From the NCBI RefSeq assembly GCF_000090795.2, contig NW_003546321.1, positions 209,080 to 239,634 on the forward strand: 30,555 nt of DNA. Reading direction: 5' to 3'. This document shows, piece by piece, positions 1-9,494 of this stretch. Numbering within the stretch: position 1 is the stretch's first letter; the number at the start of each line of letters is the position of its first letter. The position numbers and the translations under genes were made by a program. Source of the DNA: Amphimedon queenslandica (lineage: Eukaryota > Porifera > Demospongiae > Haplosclerida > Niphatidae). The notes under the pieces are model-generated. The model worked only from the letters and a program-made list of their open reading frames with translations, made no database searches and was not told the DNA's origin.

Positions 1-1641
1 TAGGCAACAAAACACTTCATAATACGCCGAAGTCTGTATTAATCAATTCTAAGAAGAGCTTTTGTTTCCTGAAACTTCTGATGAGTGGAGTCCTGAAGAA
101 GAGCTCTAACACAACTATACTATTATTATTAATATTGAGATTAATAAAAATGTTATTATTATTAATTATGATTGACCGTCTTGAAGCATATACTGAGCCT
201 AGTCTAGGTGTGGTGCCGTCTATTTCCCGTCCGTACTTTGCGCCAATACGTACGAAGGATAATACCGGCTATAAAAAGTCCCGTATCTCCCATGTTACTA
301 CGTTTAGAAGCCTCCGACGGGCTTAAATTTCCTTACAAGACGGTGCTGTCGAACAGCTCTCCATTTGCTGTGTTTATGAAGAAGAGGTACAAATTCTTTT
401 TATAAAATTCTGCACACTTAATTTCTTCTATCACCTATCTGGAAGATAATCTCACAAACCAGAGTACTACTCAATTGACATCACTTTTTTGTACTTAGGT
501 AATGGATCACAAAAGTAGTTTCAAAAAAAGCAAGGGTAGAGAAAAAATGGAAGACAAAATCCAGCTGCAGACACTGCGTGGACCTGTGGTTTGAGGCCAT
601 TATGATTTATGTGCACACTATCAGCTTTAAGAAAATTAACGTTACCACACAATCATAACAAAATGTAAGTTATAAATTTAGAAAAAAGAATGAAAACATG
701 TAAATAAAAAATATAAGAAATGAAAAAGTAGTAGGATTAAATTGAAATAAGTAATGGAACATGAGGGTACTTGCAACTTGAGTGATAAGAAATTGTACGC
801 TACTGCAAATATAATATGGTTTTATACAGTTATTATTGTATTTTGTGTAAATGCTTTTGGGTAATATTTTTCATGAAGTGTTGTAGGATTTCTTATCAAG
901 TTTGCAAGAACCCTCTTGATTCTTTACTCCTTTCCTATTAAATCATACTATTTCGTTTTTATTGTTCTTCCTTTACTTATTATATCATTAGCAGCATACT
1001 TTGTTAATCAATTAACTGGTCCTTTTCATCAAATTGCTGAGTGATTAAGGAAACATTAGGTACAATGTATTTAAAGTAACCAACTTTTATTGTCCTGCGC
1101 CAAATATTTAATCCTTTTGGAACAGTGTTTGATTATTATGTTATTATTAACTTCATATGAGAACTGACTGCTGAAATATATTGTAAATTACACTTTATAA
1201 TGTTAGAAATGTGCATCTACAATGTAGCTAGTCCTAAAAATCAATTGCTTTACTTTTAGATTTGTGTGAGGTTCATTTCTTCTACTTGTTATAAATTTGT
1301 AAGAAAATACTTTATGGAACTTGCATATGTTACCAAGCGGGTGAATATGGTCCAGATGGCGGTGTTAGTTACTACTAAAATCATTGACCACAAATATGTT
1401 AAAAGCATTTTTTATAGAATTTTTACTTAAGAAATACCTTTTTATAAGTCTTTTGATATCATTTGATAGCAATAACGCCACTCTACTCATCGTCACTACC
1501 AAGACATGGCCTACATCCTTCATACCATCATGCATGCACTACTATTCATGAAGTTAGGGGCAGAAATGCACAGAGAACGTCTGCTAAGTGTCGTTTTGGC
1601 AATAAGATTTGTAGTAACTGGCACTACAGTGGTGGCTCAAG
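1..1641. other. AT-rich stretch without recognisable genes
   Basis: I see no convincing gene here. Short open frames at 81-405 and 1463-1672 are low-complexity or lack any domain, and no conserved splice pattern links them. Positions 100-165 hold a TTATTATTA-rich tract. Nothing resembling a tRNA, rRNA or terminal inverted repeat was seen. Confidence 0.5.
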
Positions 1642-1704
1642 ATGTCAGCAAAAAAATTTGTTAAGCTTCTGAAAGACGGTTTTGATGCTCTGAACGAACC
1701 AGAT
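1642..1704 (+). other. Possible short coding remnant cut by the transposon insertion
   Basis: An ATG at 1642 opens 21 codons (beginning MSAKKFVKLLKDGF) that run straight into the left target duplication of the 1705-7202 element. If that element and one CAGAT copy are removed, the frame continues one codon and stops (ATT TAA). No family is recognised. It could be a lost 5' exon of the older relic at 7385-9494, or chance. Confidence is low because it is so short. Confidence 0.15.
1700..1704. repeat. Target-site duplication CAGAT, left copy
   Basis: CAGAT directly precedes the left inverted terminus at 1705 and is repeated exactly after the right terminus at 7203-7207. A 5-bp duplication is uncommon among the well-known cut-and-paste superfamilies, so it matters for classifying the element. 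Confidence 0.75.
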
Positions 1705-1757
1705 CAAGGGGATGTCACTCCCATATACTTGACTGTTACATTTCCAACCATGATCAC
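1705..1757. repeat. Left terminal inverted repeat
   Basis: This matches the reverse complement of 7150-7202 at 47 of 53 positions by hand alignment. Mismatches are scattered (positions 9, 10, 26, 35, 42 and 44 of the repeat), as expected for an element that has aged in place. Confidence 0.85.
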
Positions 1758-1913
1758 TTGATCAAAAATTTTGATCCCCTTTCGAAAGCGTCTTGATCCC
1801 TTGATCCCCATCACTATTCCTGCTTTATCACTTGATTTTCTTAATGATTATGGGTGTGCTTAAAATACACGGACGGACCGACACGCCTATCTAATAATTA
1901 ACGCCAGCCTACA

Positions 1914-2423
1914 ATGTCTTTCTCTCAATCCTCTGTCTGCACCCTAGTTACTTTCGATGCCAAAATCATAGGTTTGATGTTTTATTCTGCTAATACAATG
2001 AAATTAGATATGCTGCAAGTTAAAGTTACTGAAGAAAGGAGTTTCCATGATGATAATGCCATAGTAGTGAAGAGTAGTGATAATAACACTAAAACCTTAG
2101 GTCATGTTGACCGTTTGACAGCTAGTGCATTAGTGCAGATAATGAATTTCAGTGAAAATCTTAAGTTTTCATGGTTAGTTATCATTAATGTGTATTTTGT
2201 ACATCTGATTTTATGGCATTTAATTTTAGTATATGTACAGGTGGTAAGATTCATACTGGAGGAATTAGTCGTAGTATTAGAGAGATATATTGACTTGTTT
2301 GTAATTATATCTGGCCATACATTTTATTTACAAGCCATTGTAAAAATTTTGAAAGAATCAGGCATTTCATGTCAGGTTAGTATTTTCCATCAGCTTTTAA
2401 ATTATGGTTTATTTGCTACATGA
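1914..2423 (+). CDS. HIRAN-domain-like ORF inside the transposon
   Basis: The first ~86 residues resemble a HIRAN domain of the HLTF type. An IIGLMFYS strand (about residues 18-25) is followed by the KLDMLQVKV strand. Next come the D-D-N-A-I-V-V signature at residues 46-52 and a T-L-G-H-V core with an A-S-A-L-V-Q-I-M helix near residues 61-78. HIRAN domains bind DNA 3' ends in HLTF/Rad5 helicases and also occur as stand-alone or mobile-element-associated domains. The part after residue 86 is hydrophobic and reads like intron. A candidate acceptor (ATGTACAG) lies before 2241. The ORF converges on the transposase pseudogene 130 bases away and lies inside the TIRs, so it is probably an accessory gene of the element. 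The domain is fairly sure; the gene end and intactness are not. Confidence 0.6.
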   Translation: MSFSQSSVCTLVTFDAKIIGLMFYSANTMKLDMLQVKVTEERSFHDDNAIVVKSSDNNTKTLGHVDRLTASALVQIMNFSENLKFSWLVIINVYFVHLILWHLILVYVQVVRFILEELVVVLERYIDLFVIISGHTFYLQAIVKILKESGISCQVSIFHQLLNYGLFAT

Positions 2424-2555
2424 GCTAAATTTAGGTGTGTGTTAATTTGGAGACAGGAGCTGAAGTGTACTGATTATCTAAAATAGTTTAGATTATGTGA
2501 TTGAACATTGCATAAATAGATTCTGCATGAATCTATGTGTTTCTTTATTAGCTAA
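2424..2555. other. Convergent intergenic spacer within the transposon
   Basis: This AT-rich spacer lies between the HIRAN-like ORF and the 3' end of the minus-strand gene. No poly(A) signal pattern was confirmed and no structure was recognised. Confidence 0.4.
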
Positions 2556-3483
2556 TTAATATATTTCGTCAGACTGAAAGGTTGTTTCTCTATTGCTCCT
2601 GCTTCTTAATCCTCTTTCTGGAGCACTTTTTTGGCCACTTAATCCTTGTTTCTCAAATTTATGCAACATATTGCTAGGAATATTTGAATCTAATTCGCAA
2701 GTATTAAAAATATGACTGTATCCCTGCCACTTGACTTGATATTCAAATCTTCCTTCCTTATCGTTAAACCTCCTATTAAGAACTTCTTGAACTACATATT
2801 CTTCATTTGACTCATGAACATCCAGTGTTGTGTCATTAAAGGCATCATCGGCAACGGCAATATCACAATGATAGGGTTCATACTCAGTTAACGCATCACA
2901 GGCTTTGGCATTTAATTCGATCAATTCGTTATCAGTAACTGTAATGTATGGAGTGACATCACATTTAAGACTGGTTGCCTTGAGTGCTGAAGTTAGTCCA
3001 TTGATGCTGTAAAGCATAGTTTCAACAATGTATTTGAAAACTCTTAAAAATACTTTTGTCTCAGCTGATGCTGTAATTTTACAAGAATGCACAGGTTTAT
3101 CTCCTACTAATAATAATAGGATTTGTCCCAATATATAAAACTTTCTTTTCTTGAAATAAGAATTACTCAGCAAAAATACCCAAAAATCTAACTCATGGAG
3201 ATCATGTCATTCAGTTAGATACTCGTTCCCTTGAAGAGTGCCAGCAGCAAATCTTCTTCCTCTATCTTTACTTGGGACTTCCCACTGTGGTTGTAATGCT
3301 CTCACAAATTGTGACTGTCCAGCAAGGTTAATTGGTTGCTCAGTCATTGCACTAACATCTAAAAGCATTTTGGCCAATGCTTGTGTTGCATCAGAGTCAG
3401 TTCATCACCATCCACTACCATTTGCTATTGTTTCGGCCTCTACTTCATGTAATGACCCTAGTTTCAGCTGGATTAATTGCTGA
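2556..3483 (-). pseudogene. Transposase C-terminus with chromodomain
   Basis: The open frame at 3173-2556 reads on in frame from upstream sequence (H-E-L-D-F-W-V-F-L-L before the ATG), so that ATG is internal. The protein includes K-K-R-K-F-Y-I-L-G-Q-I-L. The chromodomain lies at residues 124-176 counted from 3173: E-E-Y-V-V-Q-E-V-L-N-R-R, Y-Q-V-K-W-Q-G-Y-S, N-T-C-E-L, then a helix ending H-K-F-E-K-Q. The three aromatic-cage positions that read methyl-lysine in HP1-type chromodomains look kept (Y126, W149, Y152). The usual Trp of N-T-W-E-P is Cys. Chromodomains are well known in chromovirus integrases, where they direct insertion. Here the flanking protein does not look like a retroviral integrase. 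Confidence 0.75.
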
Positions 3484-4340
3484 AATATACTTTTAATTAT
3501 TGATAAGTTGGTAGTGTCATCTTTAGATTTGGCTAGTGATACACTTTCACTGCTTTCCATTGTTTCTTCGCTTTCCCACTTATTCTTATTTTTTAGAAAT
3601 GCTGCCATTTTGGGAGCAAGTTTTTCAATAAGATCCTTTGAATCCTGTCAAAGCTTCCTTAAGTTGAGCTTGAAGGACCTGATATGACCTAAAACTAGAT
3701 GAAATACTAAGATTCTCTTCAGTTTCTAGTTGCTGTTTAGCAAATGTTCTTTTCTTTCAAGATGAAACAATGGAATGTTCTTTAACTTGCTTTAGGTTAT
3801 GCTCAACAGTATGAATCTGTCACATTTTATTCAATTTTTGCAAAAATTCTCTAAAACTAAGGTTTGGAGATGTAATGGGAAGAGAACAAGTGCCACCCCT
3901 AAATGTCCCATGAATAGCTTCAAGGCTTCGGTTTCCTGTATTGCGTAGTGAGCATTTACTGAAACTTAGGTTTGGAAAACGTAAGTAAAGACACAGAAAG
4001 TGGTTAATAGCAGCATGAACCAGTAATTCTATTGTAACAATGGATTCAACTAATGAAATGAGTTGCCAATTTAAGTGAGGGAGAAAGAATTATGGTTTGC
4101 CTCCATCTTCTGAAAGTCATCAATCCGGCCCATAAATTTTGGGTGATTTCATGTGGTGTTCCGAAGTTATTCTCACGATATGGCATGAATCCAAACTTGT
4201 GCTTGTAAGTACATTTTTGTTCCTTCTGATCCTGGAACATACTGGTGCAATTTATTTACCACCTTCTGGCTCAGAACTTTACCAGCAGCATCACAGTTTT
4301 GGCGAATTAAGGGAGAAAAGTCCCCATGTCTAATTGATGC
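3484..4340 (-). pseudogene. Transposase fragment: frameshifted C-terminal middle region
   Basis: Coding signal continues past the 4341 stop (A-S-I-R-H-G-D-F-S-P-L-I-R-Q-N-C). It then shifts frame near 4190, where W-A-G-L-M-T-F-R-R-W-R-Q appears. A further stretch around 4020-3850 includes S-L-R-N-T-G-N-R-S-L-E-A-I-H-G and R-G-G-T-C-S-L-P-I-T-S-P-N-L. This looks like a conserved family block that I recognise from repeated invertebrate proteins but cannot name. Ser-rich segments (E-S-S-E-S-V-S) follow near 3550. There are several stops and frameshifts, so it is not translatable as one protein. Confidence 0.5.
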
Positions 4341-5117
4341 TCAAGGATAATTAGCCTTCAATTGCTTGAAATCAAGGACAGATGCTATCTTGGCTGATGT
4401 GGTCCTGCTCTCATGTGCAAGGGGTTCTACTGTGATACTGATATTACCATTAAGTAAATTTCTAACAGCTGTATGTGATGAGTGATGCCAACAAGGATAT
4501 GTAATAGATGGATATCCTTGGTGTAATTTAGGTGCAGAGTAACAAATCCCGTGCATTGGTAAACCAATGTACTTGACACCCACTTTTTGTATATTATTAT
4601 CTGGGATTGCCAGCATTTTCAAAGCAGCCAAGGAATTGGTTGCTGAGTCAGTACAATGCCCTATTAAAGCTAGCCTTTTTTCACAAGCTTTCTCCTCAAC
4701 AGCCATTATCAGGGCAAAAATGTGAGTACCAGTGACACCTTTAGTTGCTTCTGGTATACTACCCAATAACATATCAGGTTTCTCACCTTTAAGATCTACT
4801 AGATCAAATGTATACGCTTCTGTAGCTAGGCCACAATGTTGCCTAACAGATGCAATATGCTGTTTTGCGTTACTTATATTTGGTATTTGATTTTGAGATG
4901 GGAAGAGCCCAACATCTGGTGAAAAGGCAGCTCCAACTAAATACTCTTTATTACATAGTTCAATGATCCTAACTATTCGTGTTCCATCCATACTATTCTG
5001 TAAAAGCACCTCATTCTTGCTTGCAATGTCAAATGCCCAATCATTTAAACCTGCAATGTAAATGTTTCCAATTAGTTTTTTTGCACAAATACGTTGTGCT
5101 TGTCGATGTGATGGCAT
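4341..5117 (-). pseudogene. Transposase fragment: probable RNase-H-like catalytic core
   Basis: This continues in frame after the TGA at 5118-5120. Residues 43-47 read M-D-G-T-R just before a beta-like R-I-V-R-I-I-E-L. Residues 150-161 read A-L-I-G-H-C-T-D-S-A-T-N, a hydrophobic strand ending in Asp and followed by S/A/N. That is the look of the second catalytic Asp in DDE/RNase-H-fold transposases, for example P-element-type D-G...N contexts. A third acidic residue cannot be assigned by eye. It ends at another in-frame TGA (4343-4341), and coding resemblance continues downstream without a new start. The catalytic role is inference; the coding continuity is visible in the sequence. Confidence 0.6.
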
Positions 5118-5992
5118 TCACATAATGGGTGCAATTGTAGAATACATTTTTTCACCTAATTTATTTGACAAAAGAATTGCCAATGACCAGGCCTGGTCAT
5201 CAACATGATAATACTTTTCCTTTATTTTCTTAGACAACCAGTTGTTTAAAAAAGAAAGATCAAAGTCACTAAGACTGTTGTTACTCATTAGGTGAATCAA
5301 TTTATCTAGGACAGGCCTAAAAGTCTCATTTTGCACCCAAGAATTTTTAAAAAGATTTTCCCTACTTTTCTGCAATGTACGTATTGTACGTCTGGCTTTC
5401 AGCTTTGCATATTTACTTGCTAATAAACCATCTTTAAACTCAGACTTGCTCAAGTATTTGTTTCTTATGCCACGTTTACCAACCATTAAAACCTCTCTTG
5501 GGTTTTTCAATGAAGATGCACGATGTAATTTATGTAGTAATGGACTGTAACGGCCAGTGCGTAATGAATGGCATACATCACAAGTGTATGGATGGCTTCC
5601 TGTGGTGCTGGCAATTTTACTACATTCCCCTCTCCTAGCACCAGGCATAGCTCTAATTGAAGATTTGTATACACCTTCCACGACAAGTGATTTATCCAAA
5701 CATACTGTGTAGTAGTAAGGCATATCAGCAATTGCTTGCAGCTCTCTCGCTCTTTGACTGTGTTTCTTCCTCCATTCACAATTCACATTACAGCATTTAC
5801 ATTGAGTAAGAATCTGGTGGGCTAGAGAACTTGAAGTCCGTGTGCGACAATCAGTCCAAATTTTTTTTGCTGTTGTTGCTCCAGCTGTGCCATTGTCTTG
5901 AAGAATCTTAAAAACAGGATCATAGAGCCCATGACAAACCCATTTGTTCACTGGCACATCTGCACTTGTAGCTTCTTTGTCACATAATACAT
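5118..5992 (-). pseudogene. Transposase fragment: Cys/His zinc-finger-like region
   Basis: This exon follows a good acceptor (TTATACAG, exon from 5992). The open stretch has a cysteine cluster (C-K-C-C-x3-C) about 53 residues after the V-P-V-N-K-W start. Further on is a C-x2-C-x12-H-x2-H pattern (residues 126-145 counted from 5957), like a zinc finger. The rest is basic (K-A-R-R-T-I-R-T-L-Q-K) and could bind DNA. It ends at an in-frame TGA (5120-5118) that is followed immediately by ATG in the same frame. The two neighbouring ORFs are therefore one protein split by a nonsense mutation, not two genes. Function as the DNA-binding half of the transposase is inferred. Confidence 0.65.
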
Positions 5993-7149
5993 CTGTATAA
6001 GTTTAAAATTTGTTAAAATTAAAGCATAAGCAATAATGTATAACAGTCTAATATTAAAAACACATAAGTACGTATATCTTTCACACCTTGGCAAGGTAAA
6101 AATCTGGTTCAAGTCTTGTTTTGCGCTCAACAATATGACTTTTGGAACTAGAAAGGTGCTGATTTATGACTCTAGGCTCCCTTGATCCCTTAAATGTAGT
6201 GCACCAACGACAACAATTGTTTCTTCTTCCTCATCAATGTATAAAGGTTGCTCTTAATCTTCTACCCCATTCTCTTTTTTGCACTGCTTGTACAACTCTG
6301 ATAAATCAATATCTACTTTTTGCTTTCTCTTTTACAATGAAAAAGCAATAATAAATGTATGCAGTCACTATGCACACTTTGCATACCTTTCTTTTAGGAC
6401 AAATTTTATTAGTAGGTGATTTTACAGAATCACTAGTGCTAGCCTCATTCAATGGCTCTGCATGATGATCTCTCTCAAGACAAACTTTCAGGCATTCCTT
6501 GACATATAGTGTACAGTACTTTACATCCCCATTCTTTGCAGAGACTTCAGAAAGAGCAACTAGCGCATATCTCATTTCTTCATCACTCTCAATAGCAACA
6601 TATGAAACAGCAGTGTACTTCATTGATGATAGACAGAGTCAATTTGTCATGAGACAAAATTTAATTAGTCTAGAGGTTTTATAGAACAGTATTAATACTT
6701 CATTGATGTATAGTATAATATGCAGAGCTTACTTCACCAATCAAGTCATCAAAGTAAGAGATAGCTCATTTGTGTCCCTTCCTCTCTATGTCTGGAAAGA
6801 GCTTGACAAGCCTTTTTTAAACTCCATCTCTAGTATAGTCCAAACTACAACTGCTATCATATCTCCAAACTTTTTGAACTCTACCAGAAAAAAAAACAGC
6901 AACTCTTGTCAATTCTTTTGCTTCTGCTACACCTGCACTGGTCTGAGCCATGTTAATACAAAGTAACTTTAATAATTAATCATGAATATGATCAAAATCC
7001 TAATTGTAAACGAAAGTCCACCGGATTTCATTTCATTATTTTGATGATGATTGCCAATTCAGACTACTGCAGTTACTCTTGATTCTTTGATTCCACTTGC
7101 TCAGCATCTTTGATACCTCGATCAGCGTCTTTGATACCTTGATCACAAG

Positions 7150-7202
7150 GTGATCATGTTCGGAAATTTAACAGTCCAGTATATGGGAGTGATGTCCCCT
7201 TG
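7150..7202. repeat. Right terminal inverted repeat
   Basis: This is the inverted partner of 1705-1757, ending ...GATGTCCCCTTG. An inner palindromic TGATCACAAGGTGATCA-like segment overlaps its inside edge near 7140-7156. Confidence 0.85.
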
Positions 7203-7207
7203 CAGAT
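7203..7207. repeat. Target-site duplication CAGAT, right copy
   Basis: This is an exact copy of 1700-1704, directly abutting the right terminus. Confidence 0.75.
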
Positions 7208-7384
7208 ATTTAATGCATAATAGCACACTATTTAGTTAAGGGAGAGATGGTAAATAGAATCTAGTAATACGTTAAACAGTTACTATTACTACTACTAATA
7301 TTACTATTATCATAAAACGACACACTATTATAATTGTAAAATGTTGGACAAGAACATTTATTAAACTGATCATGAAGACTCTGT

Positions 7385-9494
7385 GGATTAAACTCCACAA
7401 CTTGACACCTTTTTCTCTGACTCCGATAATGAAAGTCATGCTTATGAAAGCCTTGACCTGCAAATTTTGCAGCTGGATGCAGGAGCAGAAGAGCAGCAAG
7501 AGCACTAGCAGCAAGTGGACCAGGAGTGAATGGATGAAGAGGCACAGCCTGTGACTATACAGGAGAGAGCAGTAGATATTAGGGAGAGACAGTTTTGATG
7601 AATTTGTTGCGAAAAGGTGTTGTGGCACCAGGTGTTATGATCAGTGTGATGATTATATAAAGAGAGTGAAGAGAGATATGGAGAAATTAACCATGAAAGA
7701 ACTGGATTTGGTGGAAATGGGACAATTAATGGTCTGTACCAACTCGATTGCCACAAATAGCACAAATGAAAAGACCAGCATGGCGATGAAACAGCAACAA
7801 AGTTGTTACTACCATGGGATGGTGAAAGTAAAAACTATTTTTACATGTAAATACTTACAACATAAAAGTTTTACAGGATATACGTCAAGTTCTTCGTCTT
7901 TATTCATGGCATTGGGCATTAGTAGCTCATAGCTTTGAAGAAGCATGTCAAGACTGAAGGCTGTAAGGCTGTAAGGCAATGTACATGCAAAAAAATTTTA
8001 AACAACTTAAATCTTCAATGCATTTTTTGGTACAAGGGTTGTCAACCACACAATGCATTACCTAACAAAGCCATCAATAAAACAATATTGATTTTGATGA
8101 GATTTGCGGAGGAGAATGGCTTACTTTTGCGAGGGAGAGCACTTGGGGTAAGGGACTATAGAAAAGTAAACTTTGTTTGTCATGTATGTCCACAAGAGAA
8201 ATTTATGGAATATAAAAGACAACTTGTGATGAACAGGAACAGATATCTTCTAAATCAGAATTTAGGTTGGCTTGAAAGGTGTATGTTCCTCATATTCACA
8301 CAATAAAGCAGATGACCGACTTCTGATTCACTTGTAGAAAAAAAAGCAGGGCAATATTGAGGAGCTCAAACATATTCTTGGAGAGACAATTTTAGTTAAA
8401 CATTATTATGATCAATGGTTAAAACAAATGCCTTAATAACTTCAGGTGCATCAATAGGTAAGATAACATATTGACCTTGTCACAAAGGAAAGGGAACACT
8501 ATGGAGCAATATTAAAGAGAGGGAGTGAGGTGGTGAAGAGATTGAATGTTTTAGTGGAAAGAGCAGTTATTCCTACACTGTAAATCCGTTACAGCTTAGA
8601 TTATGCACAGCGGGTACCTAAAAAATTATGAGTAAAATATTTAATTATTATAAGTTTAATAAGCTAGATTCACTATCCGAGTGACCCACTGCAAACAGGT
8701 CCCGTTTTTTTCTTACACCAAGGAAATGTAGCCAATTTTGGGTCAGCTGAGAAGCTTTCCCTAGTCAAGTCACATACTTAGTTGACAAATGCGTGGACAC
8801 TAGAAAAGGTGCCACTTCAGTTATCATTTACCCTATGCACAACCTATAAAACTATGGTATTAATGGTATCATGGTTCATCTGAATGCTGATGACTGCCCA
8901 GGCCAAAACAAAAACAAAGCTGTAATACAATATCAGGCCTGGAGAGTATTGACAGAGAGAAATAGCTCCATAATATCTTTTCTCTCTGTAGCCCATATGA
9001 ACTTCTCTCCTGACTTGTGCTTTAGATTCATCAAGTAACGCTTTCGAAAGACTGATGTTTGTTGCCTTTAAGGATATCACTACCTAGGCCATGAATTCTC
9101 TGATATGAATGTTCCACAACTGGTACGAGCCATAGAAGGGTGGGTAATCCAGTCTTTTGGCTGGGCTGGGTTTTCAAACCCCTTTTCTAAGTCTATCAAT
9201 GACAAAAAAGATCCACCACTTTACATTGAGTAGCAATGACTGAGGGAAGACATCTTGTTAATAGAAGCAACATGCACTGAGACAGCAGTCAGATTCCATT
9301 GGGATTCTGCCATTAGTTTTTCCAGCTCTATGCCACCAGTAATATTACCAAAAGGGCTAGTGGCAGATATGTCATGGTATCTTAATGATAGGATAAGGCA
9401 TTTTGTTGTGACAATTGTAAGGACAAAACCTGTCCCGAACCATCAATGCCTAAACCTGCTATGGTGGGTGAAAACGTTAAAGCACCACAGTTGA
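7385..9494 (+). pseudogene. Transposase-like relic with H-L-N-A-D-D-C-P-G-Q-N-K-N motif
   Basis: Coding blocks in changing frames run along the plus strand. There is an acidic N-terminus (about 7400-7580), then F-D-E-F-V-A-K-R-C-C-G-T-R-C-Y at 7600-7650. M-G-Q-L and H-G-M-V-K-V-K-T-I-F-T follow near 7720-7840. Next is P-H-N-A-L-P-N-K-A with M-R-F-A-E-E-N-G-L at 8047-8120. R-E-H-Y-G-A-I-L with Y-S-L-D-Y-A-Q-R-V comes near 8490-8610, and I-H-Y-P-S-D-P-L-Q-T-G-P-V-F-F-L-T-P-R-K-C at 8670-8730. The motif itself is at 8877-8915. The tail includes P-K-G-L-V-A-D-M-S-W-Y-L-N-D near 9351-9390. The order matches a repeat-encoded family I recall from fish and cnidarians; Asp-Asn-Cys-x-Gly-Gln-Asn is its hallmark, here with Asn changed to Asp. 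A small intron (about 8612-8668) splits the Y-A-Q block. Many stops; dead copy. Confidence 0.6.

Larger units (their letters stand above)
2556..6951 (-). pseudogene. Multi-exon transposase-like gene with C-terminal chromodomain, broken
   Basis: Reading on the minus strand, coding fragments follow one another from an ATG at 6951 to a stop at 2556. Exon 1 (6951-6733, begins MAQTSAGVAEAKELTR) ends at a GAA|GTAAGC donor. A second exon (about 6617-6387) ends at AAG|GTATGC. An acidic third exon (about 6330-6087, with stops) follows. A large exon starts at 5992 after TTATACAG and runs to the chromodomain. It holds Cys/His-rich segments, a T-D-S-A-T-N motif in a beta-strand context resembling an RNase-H-fold catalytic strand, and an R-N-T-G-N-R-S-L-E motif. 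The chromodomain is at the C-terminus. In-frame stops (for example TGA at 5120-5118 and 4343-4341) and at least three frameshifts kill it. The family is one I associate with repeated invertebrate genes. Its transposase role is inferred from its place inside the TIRs. Confidence 0.7.
1705..7202. mobile_element. 5.5 kb DNA transposon with 53-bp TIRs and CAGAT duplication
   Basis: The two ends are inverted repeats starting CAAGGGGA and sharing TCACTCCCATATAC; 47 of the first 53 positions match. Exact CAGAT copies flank them. Inside are a minus-strand transposase-like pseudogene (2556-6951) and a convergent plus-strand HIRAN-like ORF (1914-2423). Near each end are repeated TTGATCC/TTTGATACC motifs. 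The phrase GCGTCTTGATCCCTTGATC near 1788 recurs in the same orientation as GCGTCTTTGATACCTTGATC near 7123, which could be transposase binding sites. The superfamily is not assigned. The 5-bp duplication and CA..TG ends do not fit hAT (8 bp), PIF (3 bp) or piggyBac (TTAA). The coding part carries several stops and frameshifts, so this copy is inactive. Confidence 0.85.

Noticed and set aside
81-405. Two overlapping open frames near the left edge
   Set aside because: Low-complexity TTATTA translation, no domain, no start or splice support.
2556-3173. Chromodomain as part of a chromovirus (Ty3/gypsy) integrase
   Set aside because: Upstream in-frame sequence lacks integrase zinc-binding and DDE spacing, no LTR or polymerase was seen, and the gene lies inside TIRs.
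7261-7765. Several minus-strand frames of 86-118 codons
   Set aside because: They are antisense to the plus-strand transposase-like relic, and their composition is Ser/Leu/His-skewed as expected of shadows.
8844-9080. Minus-strand frame of 78 codons
   Set aside because: It overlaps, in antisense, the conserved A-D-D-C-P-G-Q-N-K-N block of the plus-strand relic, which is the real signal.
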